Shown: positions 24,391-38,682 of the stretch, piece after piece
Numbering within the stretch: position 1 is the first letter of the stretch
How the letters are laid out: every line of letters begins with the position of its first letter
Assembly (NCBI RefSeq): GCF_018691265.1
Contig: NW_024881282.1
Span: 52,831,122 to 52,895,121, forward strand
From: Tyto alba
Taxonomy: Eukaryota > Chordata > Aves > Strigiformes > Tytonidae
Direction: 5' to 3'
Length of the DNA: 64,000 nt
Notes under the pieces: generated by a model
What the model saw: the letters and a program-made list of their open reading frames with translations, nothing else
Told to the model about the DNA's origin: nothing
Databases searched by the model: none
Position numbers and translations under genes: made by a program

Positions 24391-27300
24391 GCTTCTTGCA
24401 CACCTGTTCCCAGCCTCCTTCCTGGCGTGGTATCAGGCCTTTCTTCAACACCACCAGGAGAAAAACCTGACAGTGAAATGAAGGACCTTTGTCTCCTGAA
24501 AATCTTCTCTTTGAGACATCAGGAGACAGTGCAGTGGGACAAAGAAGACTAATTCATTTATTTTAATCAATCAACCTTTGCTAATGGATTGTGAGCAGCT
24601 TTCCCTCTCCATGCCACTAAGATTAAATGTGATTTAACCAAAAAAAATTTCCCTGTTGCTTTACCAGTCACAACGAAACAAATCAGGAAAATGGATGTGA
24701 TTGCTGAGCAGTTGCCCATCACCAGTGGGTGGGGAAACAAAAGCAGAAGCAGAACCCCTGGGTCCAGCCTGGGGCAGCGTCCCCTTCACCAATGGCCCTT
24801 TGAGCTGATGGGTGCAGCAGGGCACTACCTGGCACTATTTTTATGTATTGTGCTTTCCTGATCCCAAATGTCCATCTGCAGCAGCGAAGAAATTCTGCCT
24901 ACACAGCCCAGGCATCTCCAGACAGATGAATGAAACTACCTCTGAAGGAGGCCCAGATCCTCAAGTCCAGATTGCTAAAAATGTTTTGGTTGTATTTTAA
25001 TTGATGCTGCCTTCAGTGCAGTTAGGCAGCCAACTGTCAGGAGGAATTTGGTTCATCCCATCCTGGCTATAAGATATCCTCCCACTTTTCCACCATCCCG
25101 TGCCTGGGCTGTGGCACTGTGGGGCAGGATCACCTCTGCCCGTGCGGGCAGCGCAGGTCCTCAGGCTTGGCTGGGGACTCCGGGTGAACAGCCCGGAGAG
25201 AGGAGGGTGTACCACCATTACAAATACACTGCCTTCAGAACAACCAGCTGCTCGCTGATACCTGCAGACAGCCACCTTCAGTGGCAACCTGATGTATTTC
25301 TGATGGTTTAATTCAAATTCTCAGTGAATCAGAATGAACAGCACATGAAAAGGCATCCCATAAACTTGGTGGCAGCCTAAAGTGAGAGAGCTCCAATATT
25401 TAAGTGACTGACCACCTTCTCACCCTCTTTCTAGCTTCTAGGTAAGTCCTACTATCTGGACAAAGAGGGTGAATTTCGGCTTTTGGCTGATGTTATACTC
25501 TATTTTATGAGCACAGATATTCTGTAAAAGGAGTCATTTACCAGGTCAACATAAATCTGGTGCAACTTGTTTGTTGGAATTCAAACTGTCAGGGACCATA
25601 ACTAGCTGCAACTTCCCAGCAGTATCCTAGATCAGAGTATAATCCACAAACCGTGGAGAAATGGTTAAAGCTATGATAATTGCTACAGTCCTGTATTTTC
25701 TACTGGCAATAAAATCAGACTATAACTCCTGTATGGAAAGAATTATTCCATACCACTGTCCATTGTTCTGCATCACTATCAGGAAACAGGGTTATTACAA
25801 GTTTTAGTCTCTTATGTTAACCTTGAAAAAGAAAAGAGATACATTTTGTTCTTAAAATATATTCAAGAAAGAAGAAAGTAAATCCTTTCTCATCTGGTAA
25901 ATTGCTACTGTACACATTCATCGAAAAAGAAAAACACTTTTTAAAAAACATCACAGGCATAGCACGAAGCAAGAAAAATGAAGAAAAATCAAAGTTAAGG
26001 CAGGATCTGTGTGACCGGCTAAACCAGGGATAGCATATTAAACCTTTCAAGAACACCAGAGCTGAGCTGCTATGTGTAGCTCCACTGGGGAGCTGCCACT
26101 TCCATCACGGGCTGATAGCAATCACCAAGGATAACCCCGGCCATGGCTCAGAGAGCTCCTGCTCTGCCACTGCCTCCGGTGTCCCCTCGCTATGTCACCC
26201 GCTCCAGCTTTGGTGGTGGCTCCCAACCCGCAGCACTTTTGTGCCATGAAGATGCCAGCTCAGCACCTGCACTGAAACATCTCCACAACTTGGGAATCAG
26301 AGTCCCCTCCTGCGGGACACACCTGCAGCCGGAGTTGGGGTCTGTGTGGCTTTCCCAGCACTGGGTCAGGACTGCTGAAACGTGTCACTCTGATACACTA
26401 AAATTTGGGGAGTTTAATGCATTTTTTAACTTTTAGAAAAGTTATATCAGTAAATACCAGTAAACACATACTGTAGATGTTGCTATAGTATGCACTCATA
26501 TTTATGCATCACTATAATAATAATTAGTATAATAATATACTCATATTATAAAAAATAAAACGAGTAAGTGGAGGTGACAGTCATTACGCATGTTTTATTT
26601 TATAGAAGTGAAAAGATGACATTAAAAGAACACAACAAATAGGTCATTTTCAGCACCATTACCTCTCCATGTGACATTCTTGCTGGGGCAGGGGAGGAGA
26701 TGGAGCTGTTTCCAGGCTGTTCCGTGCAATGCTTTTTTGATCCGCTCCAGTCACCATTTTCAGGTGCTTTTCCCATTGTTTACTGCATGGGAAGCACATT
26801 TTCCCTCTGTTGCTACAAAGCCATAAAGAGGAAAGACTGCAAGATGAGTAGACAAAAGCTTCCAGCCTCTCTCACCTAAGCGGCTGCTTGCTCGCATGCC
26901 TTGGGTCTTCCTGCCTTCTGCCAAACCTTTCTCATTGCCAGGAGAGGAACCATGGAGCAAGAAGGAGGGGTGATTCCTACCAGACAATCAGAAATACACT
27001 CCTCTTTTACTGCTTAGGCCCCAAGCAGTCCCCAGGGAGGGCAGGAATGGGAAGCCAGGTCCATCACATGGACAAAACTGCGCTCGCTTGTGTCGGGGCA
27101 GGAGGAGGTCCGGGGGGTGCCCACCCTGCCTGTGAGCATCTGAGTGCTGCGGGTGGACTTTGGAGACGGTGTGTTTTGTTGCCCTTTCCTGGGACCCCCG
27201 CTGCTCCCCAGGCAGGTGCCATGGGCTCTCCTGCACGCAGCACGGGGCATCCTGCCCAGGCCTGTGGCTCGGCTCTAGGGCATGTAACGGGAAGAAGGGG

Positions 27301-29370
27301 TTAGCCTCGGCAGTGGGAACACCCTTCTGGGTGCAATACCCAAAAAGAGTGTGTCCCACCCATCAGGCTCACACAGCCAGAGAGATTTGCACATGTACAC
27401 CTGGCAAACACACTCTTTTAATGCCTCTTTTCCTCTCACCAACTCCCCTGCCACCCCCATTGCCTGCGACTGTCTGTAGTTACTTGGATTTTGAATTAGA
27501 AGCATTTAAATATACTCTTTGATCCTCCACTAGAAATGGTAGCCCAACACATTTGGCTGTTGGCAGATTGCGGGGACTGTATGTACAGGCCTGTAAAGCA
27601 AATATCTTTGGTTTTGTATAGAAACCCAGCTGTGCTCACGCACGTGCCATGGCACATGCTGCATTGAAGTGTGATGACAATCGCAACTGAAAACACAAGA
27701 CGCTTTGAAGGCCCTGTAATTGAAGCAAAAGAAGAAAAGCCTGGGCTTAGAGCCCGTAGTGATCAGTACCAGGCCATGCACTCAGCAGAAAACTGCCTTG
27801 TAACCGGCGGCATTTTACAGACTTTCTAATTGGCTTCCAGGGCTGGTGGCTGTTGCTTGTGCAGAATTGGAAATCAGAGCCATGTGGGGCCAACCGAGCG
27901 GCTGAGCTCTGTGCTGCCTGAGTTTTCCTGCAGCCGAGTGGCAGCAGAGGCGTCCCCTGAGGGAGGGGAAGCCAGGGAAGAAGGGCTGGAATGGGCAGGC
28001 CACCATCTGCGGCCACTTGGGAAGGTGCCTTGCCACAGCAGTGCCCTACATCTCGGCCACGGCAAGGGTATTTTCTGCTGGCAGCAATGATTTCATCACA
28101 CGCCTGTGCCTTTTTGGCAGGGTGACTTTTAATGGGAAGTCAACAGTCCTGTCCTGCTGCTGAAGCTGCCTGCAAGCCCCCGGCAGCCTCAGCTGGGATG
28201 TAATTGCTGTGCCACCGGCCAGCACAAGCCTGTGCAATGAAGCTTTTGAATTTCTTATCTTGCCTTATTTGGCTTTCCACAGATGAGTTTACTCTTGCCC
28301 TCTCCCTGTCTCTCTCTTGCTCTTTAAATACATGCCTATACATACCCTATAAGTATATGTAGACCAAAACATACTCTTTAATGTAGGCTACTTGTGGTGG
28401 TGTTGGCTTATTTCCCTGGATTACAGGACTACATGCTAAAGATGCCCATATATACGTGAATATTCATGCAATCCTTTGGCAATTATTTAGTGGCAGTCTG
28501 ATGGGCTGGGCTTGATTTCCTGCTGGCAAAATTCAGTGTCACCAACCTAAACTTGTTGTCCAGAGACCTGGGAAACTAAATGCCCCATGTCAAGGAACAG
28601 GAAGGATTTAACCTCTTTACTTACCAGAGTTTAGTAGGGCTTGAATAAAAGCTTTACCGGAAGAGCTGAAACAGAGGAGGGAAACACAGTAAAGCATCAG
28701 CTTGGAAAATCTGGTGAATCTGCCCAGACTCAGGAAAAACTATGGAGAAAGTTGCTCTCCTGCACCTGAAATACGTGTGGATTCAGGGAAGATTACAGCA
28801 TATTCCAAGCAAAGTAATCACACCCTTATGGCTTGGCAGAAAGGCCTGAGATATCTATGCTTTTATTTTTATTAGGTTCAGCCTAACACTATCTTGCCAG
28901 ATACTTGCTGCCATCAGTCTTCCTCTTCACCACTTTTTCTCCACCACACCCTCACTGTCCAAAAGAGTCCCAGCGTACTCCAACTCTTTTAAATAAGGAA
29001 CAGAAACATGACAGTGTCTCTTAGAGACATATCTGAGTAGCCAGACATTCCTTCCCAGAAACTCTCCCCCTTTCCTCATGCTCACTGAGCCCAAATCTTG
29101 CTTTTCTTTCTACCTCTGCTGGCCCCTGGGGCTTCTGGGAGACAGGCACTCCATTTCTTTCAACTTTTAAATCCAAATATTTAAAAAAAAAAATTCCCAA
29201 ATTTGGTTGTAACTGGCAAAGAAATCCCAGCTGGTGCAGTCGGCTCCTCACATGCTTCCGCCGCTGGCAAGGGTCTGTGCAGAGCTCTCTCAGCTCAGTG
29301 TTCTCCCTGCCCTGTCAACAGCCACCAGCAATGAGCACTTGCCCTTTTAAGGTTCACATCCCCCAGTTTG

Positions 29371-29436
29371 TGCATATGCATATAAATATACATATATATA
29401 TATATATACACATACATATATACACACATACACATG
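29371..29436. repeat. Compound (TA)n/(CA)n microsatellite
   Basis: Alternating purine-pyrimidine tract made of tgcatatgcatataaata, a run of about ten TA, then mixed catata and caca units. It has potential for cruciform or Z-DNA structure. Confidence 0.9.
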
Positions 29437-31518
29437 TAGGGAGCCTGTGGAAGAAGGGAAGGAAACAGAGAATCCTCCCACTCCCGCCCCACCTCATGGG
29501 TGTACTGAATTCAGGAAACAGATGAATTCAGAAAATTCATCATGTGAAGGACCCTAATAATTACTTTTAAAGACTAAATGAGGTACACTGCACAGAGCCT
29601 GTGTGATTATCTAGGCTCACTTGCCTTGTAAATAAACCAAAGACTCCCATGCCGTGGAGGGTCTCTGGGAGATCTCGTCATTGGGATGAGTCTCATTTTG
29701 AAGGTATGGCCAAGCCGCGCCATCTCTGAGGTTCAGGACCTGTCCAGAGAAACACTGACTGGCCCCAAGTTTGAAAACATCTCTGCTCGCCGGAGGTCTA
29801 CTAAGCTGTGCCTGTTAGCTGGCCCATAGTAGAAACCATGAGGCTATGACAATTCTGACTGTTCAGTCACTGGAAAATAATACAGGACCAATTTTTTCCT
29901 AATATGTTTTCTACCCCTTTTTCAGAATAGTTTGTGGTCATGTGCCCATTTTCATTGTTTCCCTTAGAAATACTAGTTCTATGAAACAATATCAGTCCTA
30001 ACTTGTCTCCATTTTCATAGAGCTTTTTTTTATAATTAACAAGAACATTAGATCAAGAGAGCACTTGTTTAACATTTCAACACATTTTTGTCAGAAGTGA
30101 TTCACTCAGCTCATTTTCCTGGAAAAGGTGTTTTCTGGGCCTGTAATTCCCTAGGTATGTGTTTCATCTTCCAATATTGAGCTGGTATGGACACATGGAA
30201 AGAAAATCTTATCTTGTTGAATAATACCTAATACCCTTTCCAGAAAAAACAATAATGATTTGGCACCTCTCCAGCTATTAATGCTTTATGAGTAACTAAC
30301 TCCTCAATATGCAGAGTTTTCATCCTTCTTCTTTGGTACAGGAAAAAAAAGTCCCAGGCACATGAGGCAGGAACAAAAAGTTCCAGGCACACCAACCCAT
30401 TTGCCAAGTTTCTCAAGCACCACATCATCATGACTTCTATAGCTGTTCACTGTAATAACAAAAATCATGGCGTAGTCTTCAGTATTTTTGTGATATCGCA
30501 TGTAATTTCATGAGTTAGCTTGCTCTTTTCCTCTCTCTTTGGATGTTTTACTTCAATGACAGGTATGAACTCTATGCATAATACAGGAAACATATTTAAT
30601 ACACCACACTTGTTCTCTCACATACAAGTGGTTTCTATAAAGAAACCATCCATCACTGCTATAAAACAAGCCACATCTTTTTCTGAATGATCTGTCCTTA
30701 TGAACTGACATGTGTGGGGATAAATAATACTCACTGTAAAACAGGGAATGTGCAAATATCAAAGTTACTCCTGGAAGAGTTATTAATTTGAGTTAAAATT
30801 ATTAAAATTGCACAGAAAACTTATGAGTCTAAATCCCCTTTTCAAAAGGAGGTGAAATCTAGACCAGTGAAAAGATGTAGATGTTTAATCAACATAAATA
30901 ATCTCAATGCTAATGTGGCTGCCCCAGACTATGTTTTAGATCTTCAGCCCTTTTGCTGTCCCATACTTCACACTTACACTACACACTCATACTTCCATCC
31001 GTGACATTCCCTGGGCTCGTATATATCCACAGGATCACCTCAGAGCTTTTGAAGGTCATTCTTACTTCCTGCACAGGTTAGGCTCTTTGCTATATCTCCC
31101 TTCTCCTACTGGTTACTGGTATGGGAACAACTACGAGTGCCCAAGACCCATAACGTGCTTCACTACCCACCAAACAAGATGGTTCCCAACTAGTTAGGAA
31201 TTAGTAATTGATCAATGGTGATATGTCAAAACCAACATGTTTAATGAAAATATTTTCGACTCTGGAAACTTCTTGGCAGCCCTGTAGGGTTGGTGTCCCC
31301 TGGCAGTATCTGACAGCAGAGCTCTTGGTCAAGAGCCGCAGCTCCCAGGCATTGCTGCACAGCAGGGCACATGGCAGGCCTGGAACCCCAAGAAAGAATG
31401 GGACTGGGGGGGTTCCTGTGCACCACACATTCAAGGGAGCAGTCCAGGGGATGCTGCCGAATCGCCTCTGGCACCATTGCACTTCAGACTTGGCAGCCAT
31501 CCGAGAAGACAAATACCA

Positions 31519-31535
31519 CCCCCCCCACCCCCCCC
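31519..31535 (-). repeat. C8-A-C8 tract (G-rich on minus strand)
   Basis: Two runs of eight C separated by one A. On the minus strand this is G8TG8, which can satisfy a four-tract quadruplex pattern. Confidence 0.85.
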
Positions 31536-34160
31536 ATCGGTGACCATGTGCCTGTTGCATTTGATTTCTGAAAGACTAAAAATCAATGTTTTGAGCTTCT
31601 CAGAACTAAATATTTTCAGAATTTTATTTCCACAGGAAAGGCAAAACTTTTTAGGCTTTGTTCCAATCCAGAACGAAAACTGCCTGGAAATGTCAGGATT
31701 TCCCACAGAAAGAAAATGCCAAGTTTTGAACCACACTAGCCTTAAGTCACTTTTTTAAAAAACATTTTTTTTCATTTAATAATTCAGTCCCAGATCATGG
31801 ATTGCTAAATAGACTGTGGAAACTGTAGTTTCAAAGCCCTTGTTCCTTATGAGGACATCTCAAATTTCTGCACTCGCATCCTTCACCTGGAAGTCATCTC
31901 ACCCATGTGTCCCCCACTATGACTGTGTGCTACGCTACTGTGCTGTGGGGTATTTCTGTCCAAATGTGGAACTATAACAGGAAAGAGAATGTCAGCCTAT
32001 CTGTTTAACCTAGAATTAAATGAAATTGTAACGAGCAATGTGTGACAAAAACATAATAATGTGCAAAGAGAAAGGATCTACCTGTGTTTCTCTGGACACC
32101 AGAGGGAACTGGCTACACTTTTCCTGATGATATAGAAGGACGATGTATGGTCAGGTCCTTTTGTATGCATGCGTTTCTTAATTTCTCCTAGCATGGAGTG
32201 CGGCTCCCTAGCTATTGGTGTGGGACCTGATCATCTCCTGCTTGTTCAGGGACTCTCACTTACTCCTGTGTAGAGCAGCCACACGATGCTACTTAGGCTG
32301 CATGGGGACATTTTATATCCACTTGCTACCTCCATGTGCAAGTGAGCCTGCTGGCCTGCTCAGAGAGGGGTGACTGATGGGAAGTTAGAGAGTGACCAGA
32401 AAGCTGGAATTATTAATTTCTAACACTCTGAAAAATCACCAATTTTCAAAACCACAGGAAGCTAGAAATAAGCAAGATATTACAAGCAAGAAAAATCCTT
32501 TCCATTTCAAACATTTCGCCTGAAATTTTGCACATTGTTCTTCAAGGTGGCAAAAAGCCCTGGCTTCTCCTGCTTCCTTCCCCAGGAGAGGAAGAAGCCT
32601 AGCCCTGCAGGGGACAGCCTCATCCACCAGGATCCAGTGCCCTGCTCTGAGCAGTCATAGTGAGCTGCCATTCCCACTGTCCAGCGTGGACTCCAAACAT
32701 CTCCTTTCCACCTAAGCTGTGTTCTCCATACTACTTGTTCTGAATCCCTGATCTGCAAGATAAGAACCTGGAGATATAAATGCAGAATAATTCCATCCCA
32801 GCTGAAGCTACAAACTTTTTATTTCTTCTTAATTCAGGAAACGGGGTATTCCAGTGGAGGACACAAATCTCACGTATTTATCATTGTTGTCTGGACATAA
32901 TCACATGTAATCATTTCTTTCAGTAAAGAAGATCCAGATTCTTTTGTGAACCTTCCTAACAGACCTTAACTCCCAGCTTCTTGATACCTGCAAGTGAGCA
33001 ATTCTGCTTGCAATAAAAAATAATGTCCCAAGAGGACCTCTGATCTTAAAACAAATGCTGTTTAATTCACCACTCATTAGGGGTGTATCTGGATTGATTT
33101 ATTGAGCACTTCTGACCCCAAATCTTTTGAACAGCATTCCTTCACGATTAAATAGGGAATGGATTTGGACAACACTTCTGGCAGGCAGACCAGAAGAACA
33201 CAAATGATTCTTAAAAATATTCATATCATGTAACTTAATGAAAATATACTACATGTTGGCATGCACTTGGCCCAGACCAGAATGGATGTGTTTTCCAGCC
33301 AAGGCTCAGGTAACTTCTATAGTAAATATGGCCAGAACAATTCATTAATTATACATTTGTGGTTGTCCCACCTTGTGTATTTTGGAAATATGCAGTCACA
33401 TTCAATCAATCAGAAAAATGGCAATATCTTTGGGTCCAAAGGAAATCAATGTTTTTGGTAAGTACACGACAGTCCGTGGCAGCAGAAAGTATTATATCCT
33501 CTAGGGAATCAGTTTCTACTTGCTGCTTAATATACAAAGAACAGACAAATGGAAAAAGCTATCCTGAAAGTTTCTTATAAGTGACTGGCTACAGACAAAT
33601 GCTTTCTAGATGAGAAAAACAAACTTTCTTGCTAGCTGTACCCAAGTAATTATGAGCATGAAGAGACTTGGCCTCTGTTCTCTGAGCACGTAAACAAAAA
33701 ACTTTGTACCTTGTAATAGCAATCAGGAGTGCAAAATATAACCTCCTGCCATATGCCTCACCATTCTCATTTGGCTGCAAAAGCAAGATGAAGCCACGGT
33801 TGCTGCATGGAATAGGCTGTTGGCTGCCTGCCTTGTTTGGCCAATGAAGGTATAAGCAGTAAATCTGGTATGTGCCTTCCCTTCTCTTCAGGCTTCTGGT
33901 TAACAGTAGAGTGCAGTATCTGGCTTGTTTCTCCCTCCAGAGATTCCAAGAGCAGAGAATTTGCCAGAATATTTGCATCTACATCAATCATTAAGAACAC
34001 ATGTTGCTTTGGGTGGCACTTGAGTGCTAAGCAATGTCATCAGATCTCATGAATTTACCAGAAGATTACCAAAAATGTCAGCTATTATTTTGAATCAGAT
34101 CTCATGTTTGCACAAGATTAAGAAATTAGGGAAAGGCTTGATTAGTGATTATTGAGGATG

Positions 34161-34350
34161 CAGGCTGGGTTTATCCCAACTGACTTTAGGCACCTACTGC
34201 CCAAATCAGATGCCTGTTTCTGTTGGGCTCCCTCTGTGCTTGGTGGAGAGCAAGGGCTCCTTCAGACAGTGAACTAGATGACAGAAGGAGCTTACATTGA
34301 TTAAGGTCCTGAATTAGGTTCCTGTTGCCTAAAGTTAAGAATTGGGCAGA
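34161..34350. repeat. Possible ancient 'ttaggcacct' amniote repeat
   Basis: Inverted arms actttaggcacctac (34183-34197) and gttgcctaaagtta (34325-34338) bracket sequence with repeated aggtcctgaattaggttcct elements. This resembles a diverged dispersed repeat with 'ttaggtgcctaa' units that I associate with turtle and bird genomes. The family name is not certain. Confidence 0.35.
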
Positions 34351-36604
34351 AAAGACCTACAATGCTGAACATGTGGCAACAGAAAGGATTTGACAGCACA
34401 AATCGAGGATTTTGCTGTGCAGTGCAGTCAGATTCCTCTGAGTCTGCTCCATCTGGGACATGCAGAATTAAAGTTTTCCCAAAAAGGGGCACTTCTGGGC
34501 TGGCTCCTCCAGCTGTTGCATCGGGTGTCAGAAGGATCGGAGAGCGGCATCCCTCGCCCCATGAGCACCCACATGGCTGGGGAGGGTGAGCTGGTGGGAC
34601 AGCTTTGCACATCTCCCCAGGCTTCCCTCCATGCAGGCTCCTGAAAGGGGGTCGCGTTGTCCTCATCGAAACATTGCTCCCAGGAGAGCTGACCCCTCCA
34701 CAGGCAGCTCCCCCGGGGAACCCCGATATGACAAAATTGGACGTGGTCCCAGCTGCTTGCAGAGTGGAGGGTGCCGTGAGGGGCAGCCCACATTTCTGCA
34801 GTGGCTCGGGCAGGCAGCTGTGAAGCCAGACGTGCTTCCCATCCCGTCGTGGCATGCCCCGCTCCAGCACAATCGTCAAACTCTCTCCTGACACACGAGC
34901 AGGAGCCTTGGCAGAGAGGAATGGAAACGGCCCAGCTCCACGCACTCTCATCCAGAGAACAGGACTTCTCTGTAGCGCAGACGGGGGAGGAATCCTTCAC
35001 TCAGTAGGACCTACACACCCCAGAGCAACACAAAGCCATTAATTACCTTGCACTGCTAACAACAGGTGACAGAAAAGGCTTTATATCTTACACCTGCTTG
35101 CCGAAAGTGCACAGAAAGTTTGTTCACTCTTCTGAGACCTTTCCAAGGGGCCACACAAGTGGCGAGCAGAATAAAGCCAGCTTCAGCCAGATCTGCCTTT
35201 CGTTTGGGCCTTCTGGATAAAAAAATATGTGGTACATGAAAGAGCTCTTTGAAGTGACTGATGTTGATGCTGCAGCGCATTTGGGCGAGCGCAGAGAACA
35301 CCACGGCTGATGGTGTCAGGAGTCAGGGGGGCTCTTCCTCCTCACGCAGGGAGAAGCTGAGGATATCTGAGAGCTCTTTCTGATATACTACATCTCTATA
35401 TTTAAAGGACTGGGTAAATTTAGATTCTGATAAAAAAGTAGAAGGATTCATGCCACAGGGGTGAGGGAAGAACAGCATCTGCCACCTTGCAGTGGCACTG
35501 TGTCCTGTCTTGCAGCATGGCTGCAGTGTCGAGCCCACCTTTCCCTGGGTGGCCGCTACAAATTATTCTGATGGTGAGGTAGTTTTCTGACATTGGAAAA
35601 TGTTCTCCGTAAATGCCAGAGAGTGTATTTATTTTTAACCTAAAGAAAATTTGTGATCTAGGGTCTCCAGAATAAGACGCACAAGCACCTAATGTAGGTG
35701 GTAATTTTAACAGCAATTCAAATTGCTGTCAAATGACCTTTCTTCTCTTCATGGTGAAACAATTCAGTGTGCCAAAGATGGAGTCTTCCACGTAATTTGT
35801 TGCAAGATAATTAGAAAGGGAAAAAGAGCATCATGAAAAAACAATAAAGAGAAAAACATCATCTTTCTTGTATGTCCAGAGCCACTGGAAAATCCGCATC
35901 ATAAAACGGGCTGATAGTTGTGTAGCTGGTGGAACTTTCCTTATGTTAGGGTGTATTTGAAGCATTATTTAGCAAACATATGTTTAGTGTCCTGGGCTGA
36001 AGGTGTGACAAAAAGCAAAATCCAGTCTGCCTCCTCCCATCAGACCAACAGGCAACCACATCACCACCTGCCCCAGCTGAACCTCTTCAGGTGCTGCTCT
36101 GCTCAATTTAAGACAAGCAGGTAGAGGAGGCCAGTGGCGCTTCCTTCTGGGAGGCCAGTGATGCAGAGGATGGGAGCTGGTGTGACCTGGCAAGGTACTG
36201 GCAAGGAGCGGGATGGTGCTTGTGTGGGAAGATGAAGCAGGAAAGCTGAAGAGTGAAAGAGGTGCATGAAGTAATTTTTAAGCCCCTTACCCCTGTCATC
36301 TTCCTATTTTAAAAATGGAAAGCTCTGGGACAAAGCAACCCAAAGATGAATCCAATGTGTTCAGCTGGAAACATTTCCCTGTTCATAAAGTCATGAATAC
36401 TTCTCAAATATTCCTGTGTGATTAAAAAGAGGAAATGCAAACACTTTATAAGATTTGGGTTATGGGATTAGGCCTGTAGTAGTTTTACTTGGCTTTATGA
36501 GCCTGATCTTGTCCTGGTGAACATGATGGGAGGTAAGTTATCAAGCCACAGGGGGCAAGATAAAGCTCTATATGAGTTGCTATTTTTTACTCTTAAAGTT
36601 AGTC

Positions 36605-36690
36605 TTATTGGGCCCAGCCCAACTTCAGCTGAAGTCAATGAAAAGACTCCTGCTGACTTTAATGGGAGTTGGATTGGCCCTATTGTCCTT
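36605..36690. repeat. Short palindromic ancient amniote repeat (best copy)
   Basis: The ends attgggcccagcccaact and agttggattggccctatt are imperfect inverted repeats. The centre is gctgaagtcaatgaaaagac followed by tgctgactttaatgggag. The layout matches the dispersed 'gggcc...gaagtcaatgggagtcttgccattgacttcaatggga...ggccc' element seen in sauropsid genomes. It is about 85 bp and non-coding. Confidence 0.6.
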
Positions 36691-36964
36691 TGTTGAGTAA
36701 AGTAATTTTAAAAGGTCAGGAGGTGAATTAAAAGAAAAAGAAACAACTACATCGATAAGCTTTATTCAACGTGCTCACCTTATAGAGAAGAAGTGTTGTC
36801 TTAGCTGGTAAGAGTAGTTCAAACTAGTCCTTGTAGACTCTAGCAAGGATAACAAAGTATGGTTTTACTCAAAAAAAGTGGAAATGAAAATTGCTGAGTT
36901 CCGATTTAATGATCTCCCAGTGGCTTCTATCTGCTCAATTTACAAATAAAACAGACACCAAAGT

Positions 36965-37060
36965 TAGAGCCCAATCTCAGTGAAACCAACCTTGCGCTGG
37001 TGCAATTCCACTGATTTTAATGGATTTCTTCTTGATGCTTCAATTATTTCTTCTTGATTG
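36965..37060. repeat. Possible second ancient repeat fragment
   Basis: The sequence contains cccaatctcagtgaaacc, gcgctggtgcaattccactg and attttaatggattt. This is like the amniote repeat 'ctggtgtaaatc...aactccattgatttcaatgg'. It is only 270 bp from the copy at 36.6 kb. Similarity is weak. Confidence 0.35.
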
Positions 37061-38682
37061 ACATTGATGTGAAAGCTAAAATAAGATGCTGTGTTTCTAA
37101 TTGCTATGGACACCTTGCTCTGCTTTCAGCACAGTCGCGCCTCCACCTGCAGCTGAAGGTACTTGGTAGCCAAAGTGGCAGGGGAAAAATGAGTAGGAGA
37201 AGGAGGATTAGTTAATGAATCTGCTGATGGTGTAAAAATGAGTGCAGGCACAGCTGATTTTCAGAATGATGCCTTGTCTCTGAAGGACTAAGATAAAAAA
37301 GAGAAAAACCTATAGCATGTTTTCCATTTGTGCTGTGTGAACCTTCTGGGTTTGGACTTGTACTCTGGGTCCTCTCCAGCTCTAAAAATTCAGACCACAG
37401 GTTTTATCACCATATTCAGCGGATAAAACTATCAAATAAAAAGTTGCTATTTTCACACAGTACCTTTTCAGAGTCCAGTAGCATCGTAAATTATAGACCT
37501 GCCTCCATCACAACAGCTCTTGTGCACTAAGCTGTCGGAAGATGCTGTTGGCAGTCAGCTTCACAAAATTTTTCTTTTCCAGATTATCCTTCTTCCAGAA
37601 TGTGTTTTAGGATCCAAAGAACATAAAACATGCTGCATTTCTTGGGAAATGGCTGGAGGAGTTTGGTTTTGATTTTTTTGCATTGTCCTTGCTAAATGTT
37701 TCATGCTGTGAAATTCAGTCTTCTCTGATACAGGCAGTAGCAATAGGAAAATTAAAGTGTATCTCCCCCTCCCCCAATTTATTGCCATTTATTATATTTT
37801 TAAAAAATCTCTACCAAGCTGAGATGAATCAGAGCCATCTTTCCAGCAGATGGTTAAAACTAAAGGGAGAGAAGGATGGCTTCATTGGGCTAATCCAAGA
37901 AAGGGAAAAGCCCTCTGAGCGGTTCCCTTTCCAGGCAGGTTAACAGCCCTGCGCTCAGCAGGTTCTGACCATCAATGAACTAACCCTTTCCTCCAACCTC
38001 GCCTCCCGCTGGGCAGGAATTCAATGCATGAGCAGAGGTCAGTGTTAATGCCATCTTGCTAAAGGCATCCAGCTTTCATTCACAAAACAAACCACTTTAC
38101 TGGCTTCAGAGGGAAAAGGAAGTGACCCAGGAGAAAAAATGCTCAAAGATTTTCTATTAAGTGAGAATCAGTTTACGGTATAATACCAGTCGCAAAAGGG
38201 TCGAATCAAACATTGATATAATATATCTTTAAAGCAGCTCCTTAAGTGAGAATCAAGGAAAGATTATTTTGCCCGTGTCTAAGCTTAATGGCACACTTAC
38301 ACAAATAAGATGAGAAACTACAGCTGCAGCAAACACTTGTGCTGCCTGCTGCAGTTTACAGAACAAACATTTGGGATCTATCTGGCTAATCATGATATAT
38401 TTTTCATGCGATCATCTGTTTATGCTTCTTTGGTTTATATTTCTTGGAACTGGGCTGCGTGCCAAGGGGCTGGGGGCTGGAGTCAGCAAACACCCCCCCA
38501 GCCCCACCGGACCTTCGGCGGGACCCTCGGCCACAGCTGCTCCAGCCCCACATGGGAACAGGCCCCCCCCTCCCCGCCTCCTCCTGCCCATCCCTGAGGA
38601 TGCCGTGTGCTTGGAGCTACACAGCTTAACCCCTCCTTTTCTTCCCACAGCCCCTTTTGCACTGGAGCTGTGGACTGGGCAT

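Larger units (their letters stand above)
24391..34160. other. Intergenic, no genes recognised
   Basis: Alternates between AT-rich and moderately GC-rich blocks (26.9-27.3 and 27.8-28.1 kb). A CA/TA microsatellite lies at 29.4 kb and C8-A-C8 at 31519-31535. No coding exon or transposon was recognised. The frames near 31.2-31.7 kb on both strands are chance overlaps around the C-run. Confidence 0.65.

Noticed and set aside
34301..34951. Longest open frame in the window (216 codons, minus strand), overlapped by a 190-codon frame on the same strand
   Set aside because: GC-rich block with stop-poor frames in several registers on both strands, no family motif, no splice or promoter context, composition typical of chance.
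38190..38215. Short ggtcgaatca motif resembling a tRNA B box
   Set aside because: No A box at correct spacing and no cloverleaf could be drawn.
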